Assembly: GCF_000970285.1 (NCBI RefSeq)
Contig: NZ_CP009516.1
Location: 186,001-250,000, forward strand
Direction of reading: 5' to 3'
Length of the DNA stretch: 64,000 nucleotides
Source: Methanosarcina horonobensis HB-1 = JCM 15518
Lineage (GTDB): Archaea > Halobacteriota > Methanosarcinia > Methanosarcinales > Methanosarcinaceae
Shown here: positions 9,492-18,006 of the stretch, piece by piece
How the letters are laid out: each line of letters starts with the position of its first letter
Position numbering within the stretch: position 1 is the first letter of the stretch
The notes under the pieces: generated by a model
The model's input: only the letters and a program-made list of their open reading frames with translations
The model's database searches: none
Told to the model about the DNA's origin: nothing
Made by a program: the position numbers and the translations under genes

Positions 9492-10628
9492 ATGAAGATT
9501 ATATTCACAGGGGATCTATTTCTTGGAGGAGATCTTCTAAATAAACCTACCAAAGAAATTGTCAAATTCACTTCATTTGAATATGCAGATAAAAGAATTG
9601 TAAATTTGGAGCAGCCAATAAGTGATAATAATCTTATTGCTGATAAGTGCACATTGTATACTGGCTCCTTTGCCGTTAATCAATTGAAACAATTAAAAAT
9701 AGATGCTGTTAATCTGGCTCATAACCATATACAAGATAAGGAAAAAGAAGGAATTAGAGATACAATTCTTCATCTAAATAGTTCTGAGATCGGGCATTTT
9801 GGTGCTGGTAAAGATATTCTTGAAGCAAAAAAGCCATACTACCTTACAGACAATTTATGTATCATAGGTTATTGTGATTTTGGCCGTTCTTATTTAAATC
9901 AAGTCCAGATAGCAACGGCCAACAAAGCTGGTGTAAATCCGTTAAGATATGAATCAGTGATAGATGATCTTGATCAATTACCAGAGGATACGAAAGTCAT
10001 TCTGTATTTTCATTGGGGCAAAGAGCATGTCTGGCTCCCAACTGCTCACGATGTTGAATTAGCAAGAAAGCTGTTAGATAATAATAAAGTTTCTTTAATT
10101 TTAGGAATGCATTGTCATAGAGTCCAAGGATATATAATCCATAACGGAAAAAGGGCATATATGAGCCTTGGAAATTTTTTATTCCCGAATTTTTTTATCA
10201 CTCCTCCAACCCAAATAGCTTATCCTGACATAATACCTGAAAAGTGTACTATTACGAGGCAATACCATAGTGTTGCCAGGTTAACTTATAAAAAATGGAA
10301 AACTGCTAACCGTGTATCGTTAACTATAGAATATGATACTGAGACGCAATCTGTAAAGCATATCCCAGTAATTCAAAGTGATAATGAGCCAAAAGTTGAG
10401 GAACTTACCGGATTTTCAAAAAAATTAGTTATTTTATGGATTCACTTTTTGACCGAAATGTATAAAATTCCGCCTAACTTATATTGTTTAATTGAGAATG
10501 TTAACTTCTTTGTTGTTTATAAGTTATGGAGATTCCAAATCTTTATGTTCTATATAAGACAGCGTGGCTTCAGACATTGTATTAAGAATTGTAGTACATT
10601 TATTCGGCAAATAATCAGTAAAATATAA
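9492..10628 (+). CDS. CapA/PgsA-like metallophosphatase-fold protein
   Basis: A 378-residue protein with the motif series of the CapA family: GDLFLGGD at residues 6-13, NLEQPIS, NLAHNHIQD, FHWGKEH, GMHCHRVQG and SLGNFLFPNF. Family members take part in poly-gamma-glutamate capsule assembly or bind metal in a phosphoesterase-like fold, but many are of unknown activity. AAGGAGT precedes the ATG. Unlike bacterial CapA or PgsA there is no N-terminal membrane anchor. The last 80 residues are aromatic and hydrophobic and may contact the membrane. It sits between the flippase and the GNAT/ATP-grasp pair, which hints at amino-acid or phosphate decoration of the glycan. Confidence 0.86.
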   Translation: MKIIFTGDLFLGGDLLNKPTKEIVKFTSFEYADKRIVNLEQPISDNNLIADKCTLYTGSFAVNQLKQLKIDAVNLAHNHIQDKEKEGIRDTILHLNSSEIGHFGAGKDILEAKKPYYLTDNLCIIGYCDFGRSYLNQVQIATANKAGVNPLRYESVIDDLDQLPEDTKVILYFHWGKEHVWLPTAHDVELARKLLDNNKVSLILGMHCHRVQGYIIHNGKRAYMSLGNFLFPNFFITPPTQIAYPDIIPEKCTITRQYHSVARLTYKKWKTANRVSLTIEYDTETQSVKHIPVIQSDNEPKVEELTGFSKKLVILWIHFLTEMYKIPPNLYCLIENVNFFVVYKLWRFQIFMFYIRQRGFRHCIKNCSTFIRQIISKI

Positions 10629-10657
10629 TTTTTTATTTTTTTAATATGGAAGGGAAT

Positions 10658-11281
10658 ATGGACTTTCATAAACTCAGTAAATTATTTTATAAAAAGAGAT
10701 TAATTTTTGCGACCAGTGCTAGATATTTTAACAATTTAAATTTTGTTGAGAAAAAAGATAACCTTTCTTTTGAATTGATATCCTCAAACAATTTCCATAA
10801 GATAGCTAGCATTTATGAGTCTTCTGAAAATGATCCAAAATTGAAAATTTTGAAGAACAGACTTAACCGCCCTGATATCTGGAAAGGTGTGATTGCTAAT
10901 TTGGACAAAAAACCTGTAGGGTGCCACTGGATATTATTGCCTTCAAAAGAAAAAATCCTCTATGACAGTTTTGAAATTAGTAATAAAGCTGCTTTATTTT
11001 GCGGGGTATTCGTAAACCCAAATTATAGAGGAAAACGCATCTACAATTCAATGCAACAATTTGCCTATAATATGTGGATTACTGACTTTCCCGATAGAAA
11101 CATAATTACAATAGTTGAGAATGAAAACAAATCTTCTTTAAAAAGTAATTTCCGAATAGGATTAGAAGTTACAGGTGTGAATCATCTTTTTAAGTTTTTT
11201 GGAAAAAATTTTCTTTCAGTCTATTACTCACCTAATCATAAAATTCAGGTCTGGTATGTATTATCTAAGAAAAAATGGTGA
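10658..11281 (+). CDS. GNAT-like N-acyltransferase
   Basis: A protein of 207 residues with a GNAT-like fold. The segment AALFCGVFVNPNYRGKRIYNSM resembles motif A, with Asn-x-x-x-Arg-Gly-Lys as the acyl-CoA pyrophosphate-binding loop. The ATG at 10658 is chosen over 10646 because GGAAGGG lies just upstream of it. Its 3' end overlaps the ATP-grasp gene by 7 bases, which indicates co-translation. It may acylate an amino-sugar or an amino acid on the glycan. The acyl donor and acceptor are not evident. Confidence 0.75.
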   Translation: MDFHKLSKLFYKKRLIFATSARYFNNLNFVEKKDNLSFELISSNNFHKIASIYESSENDPKLKILKNRLNRPDIWKGVIANLDKKPVGCHWILLPSKEKILYDSFEISNKAALFCGVFVNPNYRGKRIYNSMQQFAYNMWITDFPDRNIITIVENENKSSLKSNFRIGLEVTGVNHLFKFFGKNFLSVYYSPNHKIQVWYVLSKKKW

Positions 11282-12516
11282 ATATAGTGAAACCTTATGC
11301 AATAGTTTTTAACTGCTATTTTAATGGCCTAAGTATAATTCAGGAGTTAGGCAGAAACGGCGTAAAATGTATAGCTATGGATTATATCCATGATATAGGA
11401 ACTTTTTCAAAATATGCCACTTATCAGCAGTGCCCTAATCCACTAGAAGATGAGGATGAATTTGTTAATTTTTTATATAATTTCTGTAAAGAGTTAGAAC
11501 ATAAACCGGTTCTTTTTCCGACAAATGACCAATGGGCCGTAGCCGTCTCTAAAAATAAAAAATTATTATCTGAAGTATCACTTCCTGTTGTAGCGGATTG
11601 GGAAGTAGTAGAAGTTCTGATTAATAAAAATTTATTTTATGAGATCGGGGAGAAAATGAACTATTTGACTCCCCGGTCTTGGAGTGTTAATGATTTAAAC
11701 AACCTCAACGAAGAAAATTTTCCTATTATAGCAAAACCAGTTTTCAGAAGGATTTCTTCTAATGAAAATTTAAAATATATTACTCAAAATATGGATCGAC
11801 TAAGATTTAATGTTATAAAAAATAAAGAAGAGCTAGCTTTATTTGTCAAGAAAGAAAAGGTATTTATTGATAAACTTGTCTTTCAAGAATACGTTAATGG
11901 AATGTCAGATAGTATGTATACTGTTGGCATTTATTCAAATCGTCATTCTGAAATTTTAGGTTTATTTACAGGTCACAAGGTTAGAGGATATCCTGCAGAG
12001 AGCGGTGATTGTATTATTGGTGAGTGTGTGAAAGTTCCTGAGTATATAATTGAAAACACAAAGAGAATAGTAAAGGAACTAAAATATTCGGGAATTGCTG
12101 AATTTGAATACAAAAAAGACTTGATATCTGGTGAATTTAAGCTAATTGAAGTAAATCCCCGTTCTTGGTCCTGGATTGGAATTACTCCAGCGTGTGGAGT
12201 TAGTTTACCTCTAATAGCCTATAAAGACTTATGTGGGCAAAAAGTAGAGTATACGGAAAGTTGTTTAGAAAATAGTTCTGTGAGGTATGTGAAGATTATT
12301 CCAGATTTCTTTAACTGTCTTTTTTATTATAAAAAAGATTATCCCCAATGGGATATGTCTTTTTTCACATGGGTAAAAAATGTAAAAGCAAAAAGAATCG
12401 TTTTTGCTGAATTTAATGCCCGAGATTGGGTTATATCGATGAGACTGCTATATAGCGCTTTCCATGAATTGGCTAATATTTTCAAGGCTAAATTTTTTAA
12501 GCACCATAGGATCTAA
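11275..12516 (+). CDS. ATP-grasp ligase (carboxylate-amine ligase-like)
   Basis: A 413-residue ATP-grasp protein. The N-terminal preATP-grasp domain ends near VLFPTNDQWAVAVS. The ATP-grasp core contains FPIIAKPVFRR (ATP-binding Lys), VFQEYVNG, and the magnesium-binding Glu and Asn of FKLIEVNPRSWSWIG. This resembles ATP-grasp enzymes that join an amino acid or another amine to a carboxylate through an acyl-phosphate. A role in linking an amino acid to a uronic acid of the glycan is inferred from context. The start overlaps the GNAT stop. The block ends here, 69 bases before an IS remnant. Confidence 0.84.
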   Translation: MVNIVKPYAIVFNCYFNGLSIIQELGRNGVKCIAMDYIHDIGTFSKYATYQQCPNPLEDEDEFVNFLYNFCKELEHKPVLFPTNDQWAVAVSKNKKLLSEVSLPVVADWEVVEVLINKNLFYEIGEKMNYLTPRSWSVNDLNNLNEENFPIIAKPVFRRISSNENLKYITQNMDRLRFNVIKNKEELALFVKKEKVFIDKLVFQEYVNGMSDSMYTVGIYSNRHSEILGLFTGHKVRGYPAESGDCIIGECVKVPEYIIENTKRIVKELKYSGIAEFEYKKDLISGEFKLIEVNPRSWSWIGITPACGVSLPLIAYKDLCGQKVEYTESCLENSSVRYVKIIPDFFNCLFYYKKDYPQWDMSFFTWVKNVKAKRIVFAEFNARDWVISMRLLYSAFHELANIFKAKFFKHHRI

Positions 12517-12610
12517 AATAAATTTAGCTTTATAGCTACTTTGGTGCCTTCTTATTAAATTATTTAACTCACTTTTTTTAGATAGTGTACCGAAAGTTCT
12601 GTAAAGTATG

Positions 12611-12665
12611 ATTGACTCTGTATTCTTTTTCTTTCATCACAAAAAAAACAGGATACAGAGTCAAT
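12611..12665 (+). promoter_or_regulatory. hairpin covering the start of the transposase remnant
   Basis: The arms at 12611-12625 and 12651-12665 pair at 14 of 15 positions around a 25-base loop. The second arm runs into the ATG at 12664. In insertion sequences such stems block translation from readthrough transcripts. Here it is a relic of that control. Confidence 0.6.
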
Positions 12666-12932
12666 GGTTAATGTCATCTCATTTATAAAAGATTATCTTG
12701 TCGATCAGGAAGATGGAATTCGTCATCTAATTACCTGGTTTTTAAACCTTGTAATGGAGGAGGGCTTCCTCCAATCTGGTGCAAAACGTTATGAGAGAAC
12801 TGATTCTCGCAAAGCTAGTAGAAACGGTTACAAACCCCGTACTCTCCTTACCAAGTATGGAGAACTTGAATATTAAAACCTCAATTCCGTGAATTTCCAT
12901 TTGAAAATAAGTATTTAATAATGGAACAGTAA
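12664..12932 (+). pseudogene. IS256-family transposase, N-terminal fragment, frameshifted
   Basis: The first 70 codons encode a transposase N-terminus (KRYERTDSRKASRNGYKPRT). After ELEY a single-base loss shifts the frame, and the sequence continues in the next frame as KPQFREFPFENKY before a stop at 12930-12932. The catalytic DDE domain is absent. I recognise the KRYERTDSRKASRNGYK block from mutator/IS256-type archaeal transposases. The fragment lies inside a pair of terminal inverted repeats. Confidence 0.78.
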
Positions 12933-13603
12933 TCAAAAAAGAAGAAAAAAGGATAGAGAGAATTTTACAGAAGTTCAGACACACTGCCTTAAATCCCTAT
13001 TGATATACGTTTTTAGATAAAATAACATTTATTCGGAATTAATCTATTATTGTATAATTAAGAAGTATTCTCTAATTTCGCAAAAAGCTTTTAGATAATA
13101 ATTTTAACTGCTTCGCCTAGGTAAAACAATGTCAACGACCACCTTTGTTAAAATTCAATAAATAACTCTATCTGAATCGATTTCCACTTGCACTCCTATG
13201 GTCTTTTCTCGTAACGTCAAGAAGGTAATTTTCTTTATGCCCTTAAGGGTTAATATTTGGCACAAAAAAATTTAGGAATTATAGCGATGACTAAAAATTG
13301 AATGGTTAAAAAATTAGAAAGTTGATAATTTTCGATTTATAAATGAGTTACATATACAGATTAATTTTTTTATTACTTAACTCACGCCAAAACTAACTTT
13401 TGTTCCGTATTAATAAAGTTTCATAACTATTTTTCCAATCAAAAAACCAATTAAATGTTACATATTCAAGGTTAAGAGGCTTAATTTTTAATTTTTGGAA
13501 TCTGTTCACTCTTTACAGTATGGTTTTTAGACTTATAGTGCACAACCTTAAGCTATATTTTAACTTTTAAATATTATTTTTGTATTATTTTTACTTTGTA
13601 TAT

Positions 13604-13639
13604 TATACTATTATTTAAGTTTAAATAAATTTTTATAGT
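13604..13639 (+). promoter_or_regulatory. 36-bp conserved element, probable promoter region of GT2
   Basis: Identical except at one position to 46014-46049. The core GTTTAAATAAATTTTTATAG is TATA-box-like. Both copies lie upstream of a DPM-like GT2 on the same strand, 162 and 84 bases from the start codons. A shared promoter is the simplest reading, and a recombination relic is the alternative. Confidence 0.55.
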
Positions 13640-13714
13640 TCTTGTGCCTATTACATCGTAAGTTTAGTTTAACAGATTCGCCTGAATTAACAGCTTTGTT
13701 CTTTCCATTTGCCT

Positions 13715-13765
13715 CTCAAACTGTTCTCACCATACTGGAGGGCTAAACACTCTTTAGTGACAATT
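13715..13765 (+). repeat. leader repeat shared with 33590-33641
   Basis: About 51 bases that match 33590-33641 with a few changes, centred on TACTGGAGGGCTAAA. Both copies precede a DPM-like GT2 of the same subtype. In the other copy the repeat is the 3' end of a short open frame ending PLKLFSSILEG. Function is unknown; it may be the untranslated leader or a relic of an upstream gene end. Confidence 0.55.
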
Positions 13766-13801
13766 ATAATTAAAATTCTAATATATTTGGGGGTGTATAT
13801 T

Positions 13802-14707
13802 ATGACCTTAACTATCGCCGCAATGCCAGCCTATAATGAATCCAAATCGATCGCAAACATAATCTTGGGCTGCAGAAAATACGTTGACAAAGTAGTTGTC
13901 ATCGATGATGGTAGCCAGGATAATACCGCCGAGCTTGCAGAATCTCTTGGTGCCTATGTAGTTCGCCATGAAACCAACAAAGGCTACGGGGCAGCTCTCA
14001 AAAATTGTTTTGAAACCGCCCGCAGGCTCGATGCACAAGCAATGGTCATAATAGATTCTGATGGTCAGCATGACCCTCATGAGATCCCCAAACTCCTTGA
14101 TCCTCTGAAAAACGGTTTTGATCTGGTAATCGGCTCAAGGTTTGTTAACGGCAACGGCAAAAACGTCCCTCTCTACCGTAAGTTAGGAATGAAAGTCCTT
14201 GATGTTGCAACTATGATGGCAGGAGGTCTCAGAGTTACTGATTCTCAGAGCGGCTTCCGCGCTTATGGAAGAAAAGCTATTGAAACTATAAACTTAAGTG
14301 GTGAAGGTATGTCGGCAGGCTCTGAGATTCTCCTTCAGGCCCACGATCATTGCCTTAAGCATACCGAAGTGGAAATCCATTGCAGGTACGATGTAGAGAA
14401 TTGTTCAAGTCAAAACCCGTTTGTACATGGGCCTAAGGTTCTTTTGCGGCTTTTAAAGGATATGGAGTACAGGAGACCCTTATACTATTTTACAGCTCCT
14501 GGAATGTTTTTAGGTACAATTGGGATGTTCATGGGACTGAAATTTTTACAAAATTTTTACCTTGATGGAAATTTAAGTTTTGGGCCCACATTGTTGATGA
14601 TGTTACTGACTATTATTGGGATGTTCATGGCGTTTACAGGGGTCGTATTGCATGCTGTGTCAAGGACGATTCATCAAATTAATGGTCACAATTCTGAGAA
14701 TTTATAA
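13802..14707 (+). CDS. DPM-like GT2 glycosyltransferase (dolichyl-phosphate sugar synthase type)
   Basis: A 301-residue GT-A enzyme with the first strand AAMPAYNES, VVVIDDGSQDNT for the nucleotide, and the metal-binding DxD in IIDSDGQHDP. VTDSQSGFRAYG is characteristic of the DPM1/DPG synthase group, and two hydrophobic helices lie near the C-terminus. Such enzymes load a sugar onto dolichyl phosphate or start a lipid-linked glycan, as the archaeal AglJ does. GGGGTG precedes the ATG at 13802. Near-identical in layout to 33681-34571 and related to 46134-47105. It heads module B. Confidence 0.9.
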   Translation: MTLTIAAMPAYNESKSIANIILGCRKYVDKVVVIDDGSQDNTAELAESLGAYVVRHETNKGYGAALKNCFETARRLDAQAMVIIDSDGQHDPHEIPKLLDPLKNGFDLVIGSRFVNGNGKNVPLYRKLGMKVLDVATMMAGGLRVTDSQSGFRAYGRKAIETINLSGEGMSAGSEILLQAHDHCLKHTEVEIHCRYDVENCSSQNPFVHGPKVLLRLLKDMEYRRPLYYFTAPGMFLGTIGMFMGLKFLQNFYLDGNLSFGPTLLMMLLTIIGMFMAFTGVVLHAVSRTIHQINGHNSENL

Positions 14708-14924
14708 AACATTGAAGCATAGTTTATTAATTTCTATATAAATATAAAAATAATGTATTCTAATAACCAATATTGTCCTTGTCGTACAATCTCTTCAAAG
14801 AATTAAGCAAAAAGGAGGGCATTGAGACACCCGGGAATTAATTGGTGACATAGGATTATCTCTCAGCATCACTTCAGAGATCCTCAAAAGATGCAAAATA
14901 TGCAACTGTTGTTAGGTGAACTTT

Positions 14925-16337
14925 ATGGATAATAATGTTCTGATTCTTGGTGCAGGTCCAGCAGGGATGTCAGCTGCTTTAAGATTGCTCAATAATAACG
15001 TTAATTTTTCAGTAGTTGAAAAAGAGAATATTGTTGGGGGTCTTGCGAAAACAATAGATTTCGGACCGTTTTCTTTGGATATCGGTCCCCATATATTATG
15101 TACCAAACCCTACGTATATGATTATAATGAGAAAATATACCATTTCATCAGGGAGTTATTGGGAAAGCAACTGATCTTCTATGAAACATCGAATAGAAAA
15201 TATCTCGAAACTGTCCGTGTTGGCGGAGACGAATTTGACTACCCTATTCAAATCAAAAACGCCTTACAAAATGTCGGTTTTATTCATGCCCTGCACATGG
15301 TCTATGATTATATGGAGGCCAAATCTGCACGTAATTTGAAGGAAGATACATCATTTGAGCAGATAATAACCACCCAACTAGGGCAATCTCTTGCAGATCT
15401 TTTTATCCTTAAATACTCCGAAAAAACCTGGGGACTCAAATGCTCAGCCCTCTCTTCTGACCTGGCCTGGCGAGTTGGTGAGTTCTCAATACTGAGTGTT
15501 CTTATTGAGCAGCTATCAAACTCATGGAAGAATCTTAGGTCTACATCCGGGCACCCGGTCTGCTATCCCAAGCAGGGCATAGGATTAATCTGTGAGCAGA
15601 TTAGAGCGAACATCGAAAAGGGCAAGGTTGGCGAGATAAAGACCGAGTCCTATCCCGTACGTATTCTGCATGATAACGGACAAATTTGCGAAGTTGCAGT
15701 CTGCGAACAAGGGATCATCCAGTCATATCGTCCTGAATATGTTCTGTCGTCTATTCCGATCGGTCAGCTTATCCAGTTATTAGATCCTAGGCCACCTGAT
15801 GAGGTTATACATTCTGTTTTGAGCTTGAAATACAGATCGCATCTCTGTTTGTATTTAATTGTCAATAAAGACCGCGTGCTACGGGAACATTGTATTTACT
15901 ATCCAGATCCTGAAATCCCGTTTGCACGGATGATGGAACAGAAGAATTACAGTCGGGATACCTGCCCCGATGATATGACTGCTCTGGCGATTGAGTTTTT
16001 CTGTTGGTATGAGGATGATCTCTGGAATAATGATGACTCAGAACTTTTTAGGATTGCTATTTCTAAGTTGGAGGAACTAGGTATAGTCAAAGAGGATGAA
16101 GTCGTTGATTACTTTGTTCACAGAGAGCGATTTGCATACCCTGTATATGATCTTGGATATGCAGATCGTTTGAGAACTGTAACCACTTATTTAGAAGGCC
16201 TAAATAACCTCAAACTCATTGGACGCTCCGGGACTTTCACCTATATGGGCCAGTATCGTGCGATGGAAGCAGGCTCAAACGCCGCCGATAAAATCGTAGG
16301 TGAAATCTTTAAAGAATCTGGCGGTGATTTACCGTGA
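14925..16337 (+). CDS. FAD-dependent oxidoreductase, amine-oxidase / UDP-galactopyranose-mutase-like
   Basis: A 470-residue flavoprotein. The dinucleotide-binding GAGPAG is at residues 9-14, followed by VVEKENIVGGLAKT and DIGPHILCT, typical of the protoporphyrinogen-oxidase/UDP-galactopyranose-mutase group. In the C-terminal part FTYMGQYRAMEAGSNAA closes the FAD site. The ATG at 14925 is preferred to a GTG at 14916 because GGTGA sits just before it. The stop overlaps the start of the next GT4 by 4 bases. In glycan loci such proteins modify or isomerise nucleotide- or lipid-linked sugars; the exact reaction is not evident. Confidence 0.85.
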   Translation: MDNNVLILGAGPAGMSAALRLLNNNVNFSVVEKENIVGGLAKTIDFGPFSLDIGPHILCTKPYVYDYNEKIYHFIRELLGKQLIFYETSNRKYLETVRVGGDEFDYPIQIKNALQNVGFIHALHMVYDYMEAKSARNLKEDTSFEQIITTQLGQSLADLFILKYSEKTWGLKCSALSSDLAWRVGEFSILSVLIEQLSNSWKNLRSTSGHPVCYPKQGIGLICEQIRANIEKGKVGEIKTESYPVRILHDNGQICEVAVCEQGIIQSYRPEYVLSSIPIGQLIQLLDPRPPDEVIHSVLSLKYRSHLCLYLIVNKDRVLREHCIYYPDPEIPFARMMEQKNYSRDTCPDDMTALAIEFFCWYEDDLWNNDDSELFRIAISKLEELGIVKEDEVVDYFVHRERFAYPVYDLGYADRLRTVTTYLEGLNNLKLIGRSGTFTYMGQYRAMEAGSNAADKIVGEIFKESGGDLP

Positions 16338-17518
16338 AAATCCTGAGGGTTGCAGGTGACCTATACCCTGCTTTCGTTGGTGGGATTGCTATCCATGCCC
16401 ACGAGATGTCGAAAATGCAGGCGTCTGTGGGACATGAAGTGACAGTCTATACGTCCATCTGGGAAGACGAACCTCTGGAGGAAGTACGTGATAATTATCG
16501 CATAGTCAGGTTTAGAGGAATAACGATTTTCCGAAACCCGATATCGCCGAATCTATTTTATCGCCTGTTACGTGAGAGAAACAAATATGATGTCATTCAC
16601 GCTCACTCCCACCTGTATTCATCCACAGTATTTTGTGCCCTTATGAGGATGATAGGCTCGTCCCCCCTTGTCGTTACGAATCACGGTCTCATTTCGTCGA
16701 TCGTTCCCATGTGGCTACAGAAAATATACATCCCGACTATTGGCAGGTGGGTCTATGATACCGCTGATAGGATTATCTGTTACACAGAGACAGAGCGGGA
16801 TCAGTTAATTGATCTGGGGATCCAGCCCAAAAAGATAACGGTCATCCACAATGGAATAGATACAGAGCATTTTGCTCCTTTAACAAATATTCCTCCTAAG
16901 AAACAGATCCTCTGGATAGGAAAATATGTCCCGGGAAAGGGTGTCGAATACCTCTTGCGAGGCTTCCAGTTATTCTCAAAAAATTTCCCTGATTACACCC
17001 TTTTGATGATCGGAAGAGGACCCCGGAAGGATGATTGCCTAAGAATGCTTGAGGATCTGGGCCTCACGGAGAAGGTTATTCTCAGGGATTTTGTCGATAA
17101 TAAGGATCTCCCTGAGATCTATCAGCAATCCAGCCTGTTTGTCCTTCCAAGCCTTATGGAGGGTGTTCCAAGGGCAATCCTTGAAGCAATGGCCTGCGGC
17201 GTTCCGGTAGCCTGTACCGAACTCCCTCAGTTGGTCAAGATTGTCTCAGACTGTGGACTGTTGTTCCCGCTCAAGAATCCTGAGTCTCTGGCTGCTGCTC
17301 TTTCAACTCTGGTATCAGACACTGAGATGGCTCAAGCTTGCGGAAAGAATGGAAGGAAAAGAGCAGTCTCCATGTACTCTTGGAGCGACACTGTCTCCAA
17401 GACCTTGGATCTGTATGCCTCTCTTACCGGAGGTAAAGTGATGAATAACTCTCGCGAAAGTGAGGACGGCTATCTCAAACGCATATCTGGAGTTTCCAGT
17501 CATGATGAGGTGAGGTGA
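16334..17518 (+). CDS. GT4 family glycosyltransferase
   Basis: A 394-residue GT-B enzyme with LRVAGDLYPAFVGGIAIHAH at the N-terminus, VIHNGIDTEHF in the linker, and EX7E in MEGVPRAILEAMACGVPVA. It starts with GTG overlapping the previous stop (GTGA). The paralogue in the first cassette ends at KELI, whereas this one has about 27 additional residues (MNNSRESEDGYLKRISG and onward) before running into the broken epimerase. The tail probably arose at the deletion junction that removed the epimerase start. Base composition is higher in GC than the surrounding loci. Confidence 0.92.
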   Translation: MKILRVAGDLYPAFVGGIAIHAHEMSKMQASVGHEVTVYTSIWEDEPLEEVRDNYRIVRFRGITIFRNPISPNLFYRLLRERNKYDVIHAHSHLYSSTVFCALMRMIGSSPLVVTNHGLISSIVPMWLQKIYIPTIGRWVYDTADRIICYTETERDQLIDLGIQPKKITVIHNGIDTEHFAPLTNIPPKKQILWIGKYVPGKGVEYLLRGFQLFSKNFPDYTLLMIGRGPRKDDCLRMLEDLGLTEKVILRDFVDNKDLPEIYQQSSLFVLPSLMEGVPRAILEAMACGVPVACTELPQLVKIVSDCGLLFPLKNPESLAAALSTLVSDTEMAQACGKNGRKRAVSMYSWSDTVSKTLDLYASLTGGKVMNNSRESEDGYLKRISGVSSHDEVR

Positions 17519-17997
17519 GCCATATGCTGTTCTCCCTCCTTTATGGGACCTCAAATCTCGTCGCCGAGCACTACTCCAGGGTCTTCTATGAGGTCTACGG
17601 CCCCCGGATGCGCACGGACCTCGCGATCTCCGTTTTCACCAAAAAGATGCTCGTAAACGAACCGATCGCGGTCTTTGGGGACGGCGAACAGACCCATGAC
17701 TTCACCTATATTGACGATATCGTCTGGATGAACCGGAGGCTACTGAAGACACATCATGCCGATGGTTATGCGATGAACGTCGGCGGTGGTCACCAGATTA
17801 CAGTGAACGGCCTGATTGCTCATCTCAGAGAGATCACCGGAAGCGCTTCTGAAGTGGTGCACTCTGACAGGCAGAAGGGTGATGCGAAGCATACGCGGGA
17901 GTTGGTAGGGTACAGGTTGGAGACAACCATAAAGAATGGTTTAAAGAAATTTATGGGCGGTATACAGAATCTTCACGCTGCATGTCATAGTGACTGA
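17515..17997 (+). pseudogene. truncated NAD-dependent epimerase remnant
   Basis: Only the C-terminal half of an epimerase homologous to 783-1847 remains. The Rossmann domain is missing. The catalytic YGVSK reads YGTSN, so the essential Lys is Asn. Eleven residues between two VYG motifs are deleted (FYEVYG joined directly to PRMR), and the DTEDTLAGVD region is shortened. The short frame opens with a GTG overlapping the previous stop. It cannot bind NAD or catalyse epimerisation. GC content is high: 37 of 60 bases in 17581-17640 against 23 of 60 in the aligned part of the intact copy. Confidence 0.9.
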
Positions 17998-18006
17998 AGG
18001 ATTTCC

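Larger units (their letters stand above)
12585..12985. mobile_element. internally deleted IS256-like element with terminal inverted repeats
   Basis: Left end GTGTACCGAAAGTTCTGTAA (from 12585) and the inverted right end at 12965-12985 match at 16 of 21 positions. Between them are only the first part of a transposase gene and about 30 bases before the right end. The element is about 400 bp, roughly a third of a full IS256-family element, so it cannot move by itself but could be mobilised by a complete relative. It lies exactly between module A and module B. Family assignment rests on the transposase fragment. Confidence 0.7.
12986..13801. other. long AT-rich intergenic region upstream of DPM-like GT2
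   Basis: No gene recognised over about 800 bases. Near its end it holds two stretches found again elsewhere in the window, 13604-13639 and 13715-13765, both upstream of a DPM-like GT2. An open frame from 13709 runs into the GT2, but its first 31 codons belong to this shared leader. They are not part of the protein, because the paralogue at 33681 begins at the equivalent of 13802. Confidence 0.6.

Noticed and set aside
12742-12984. Minus-strand 80-codon frame across the IS remnant
   Set aside because: The plus-strand transposase fragment and terminal repeats explain the region; the minus frame has no homology I recognise.
13709-13801. Upstream extension of the GT2 at 13802 by 31 codons
   Set aside because: The extension falls in the leader shared with 33590-33641, where it is out of the GT2 frame, and GGGGTG supports the ATG at 13802.
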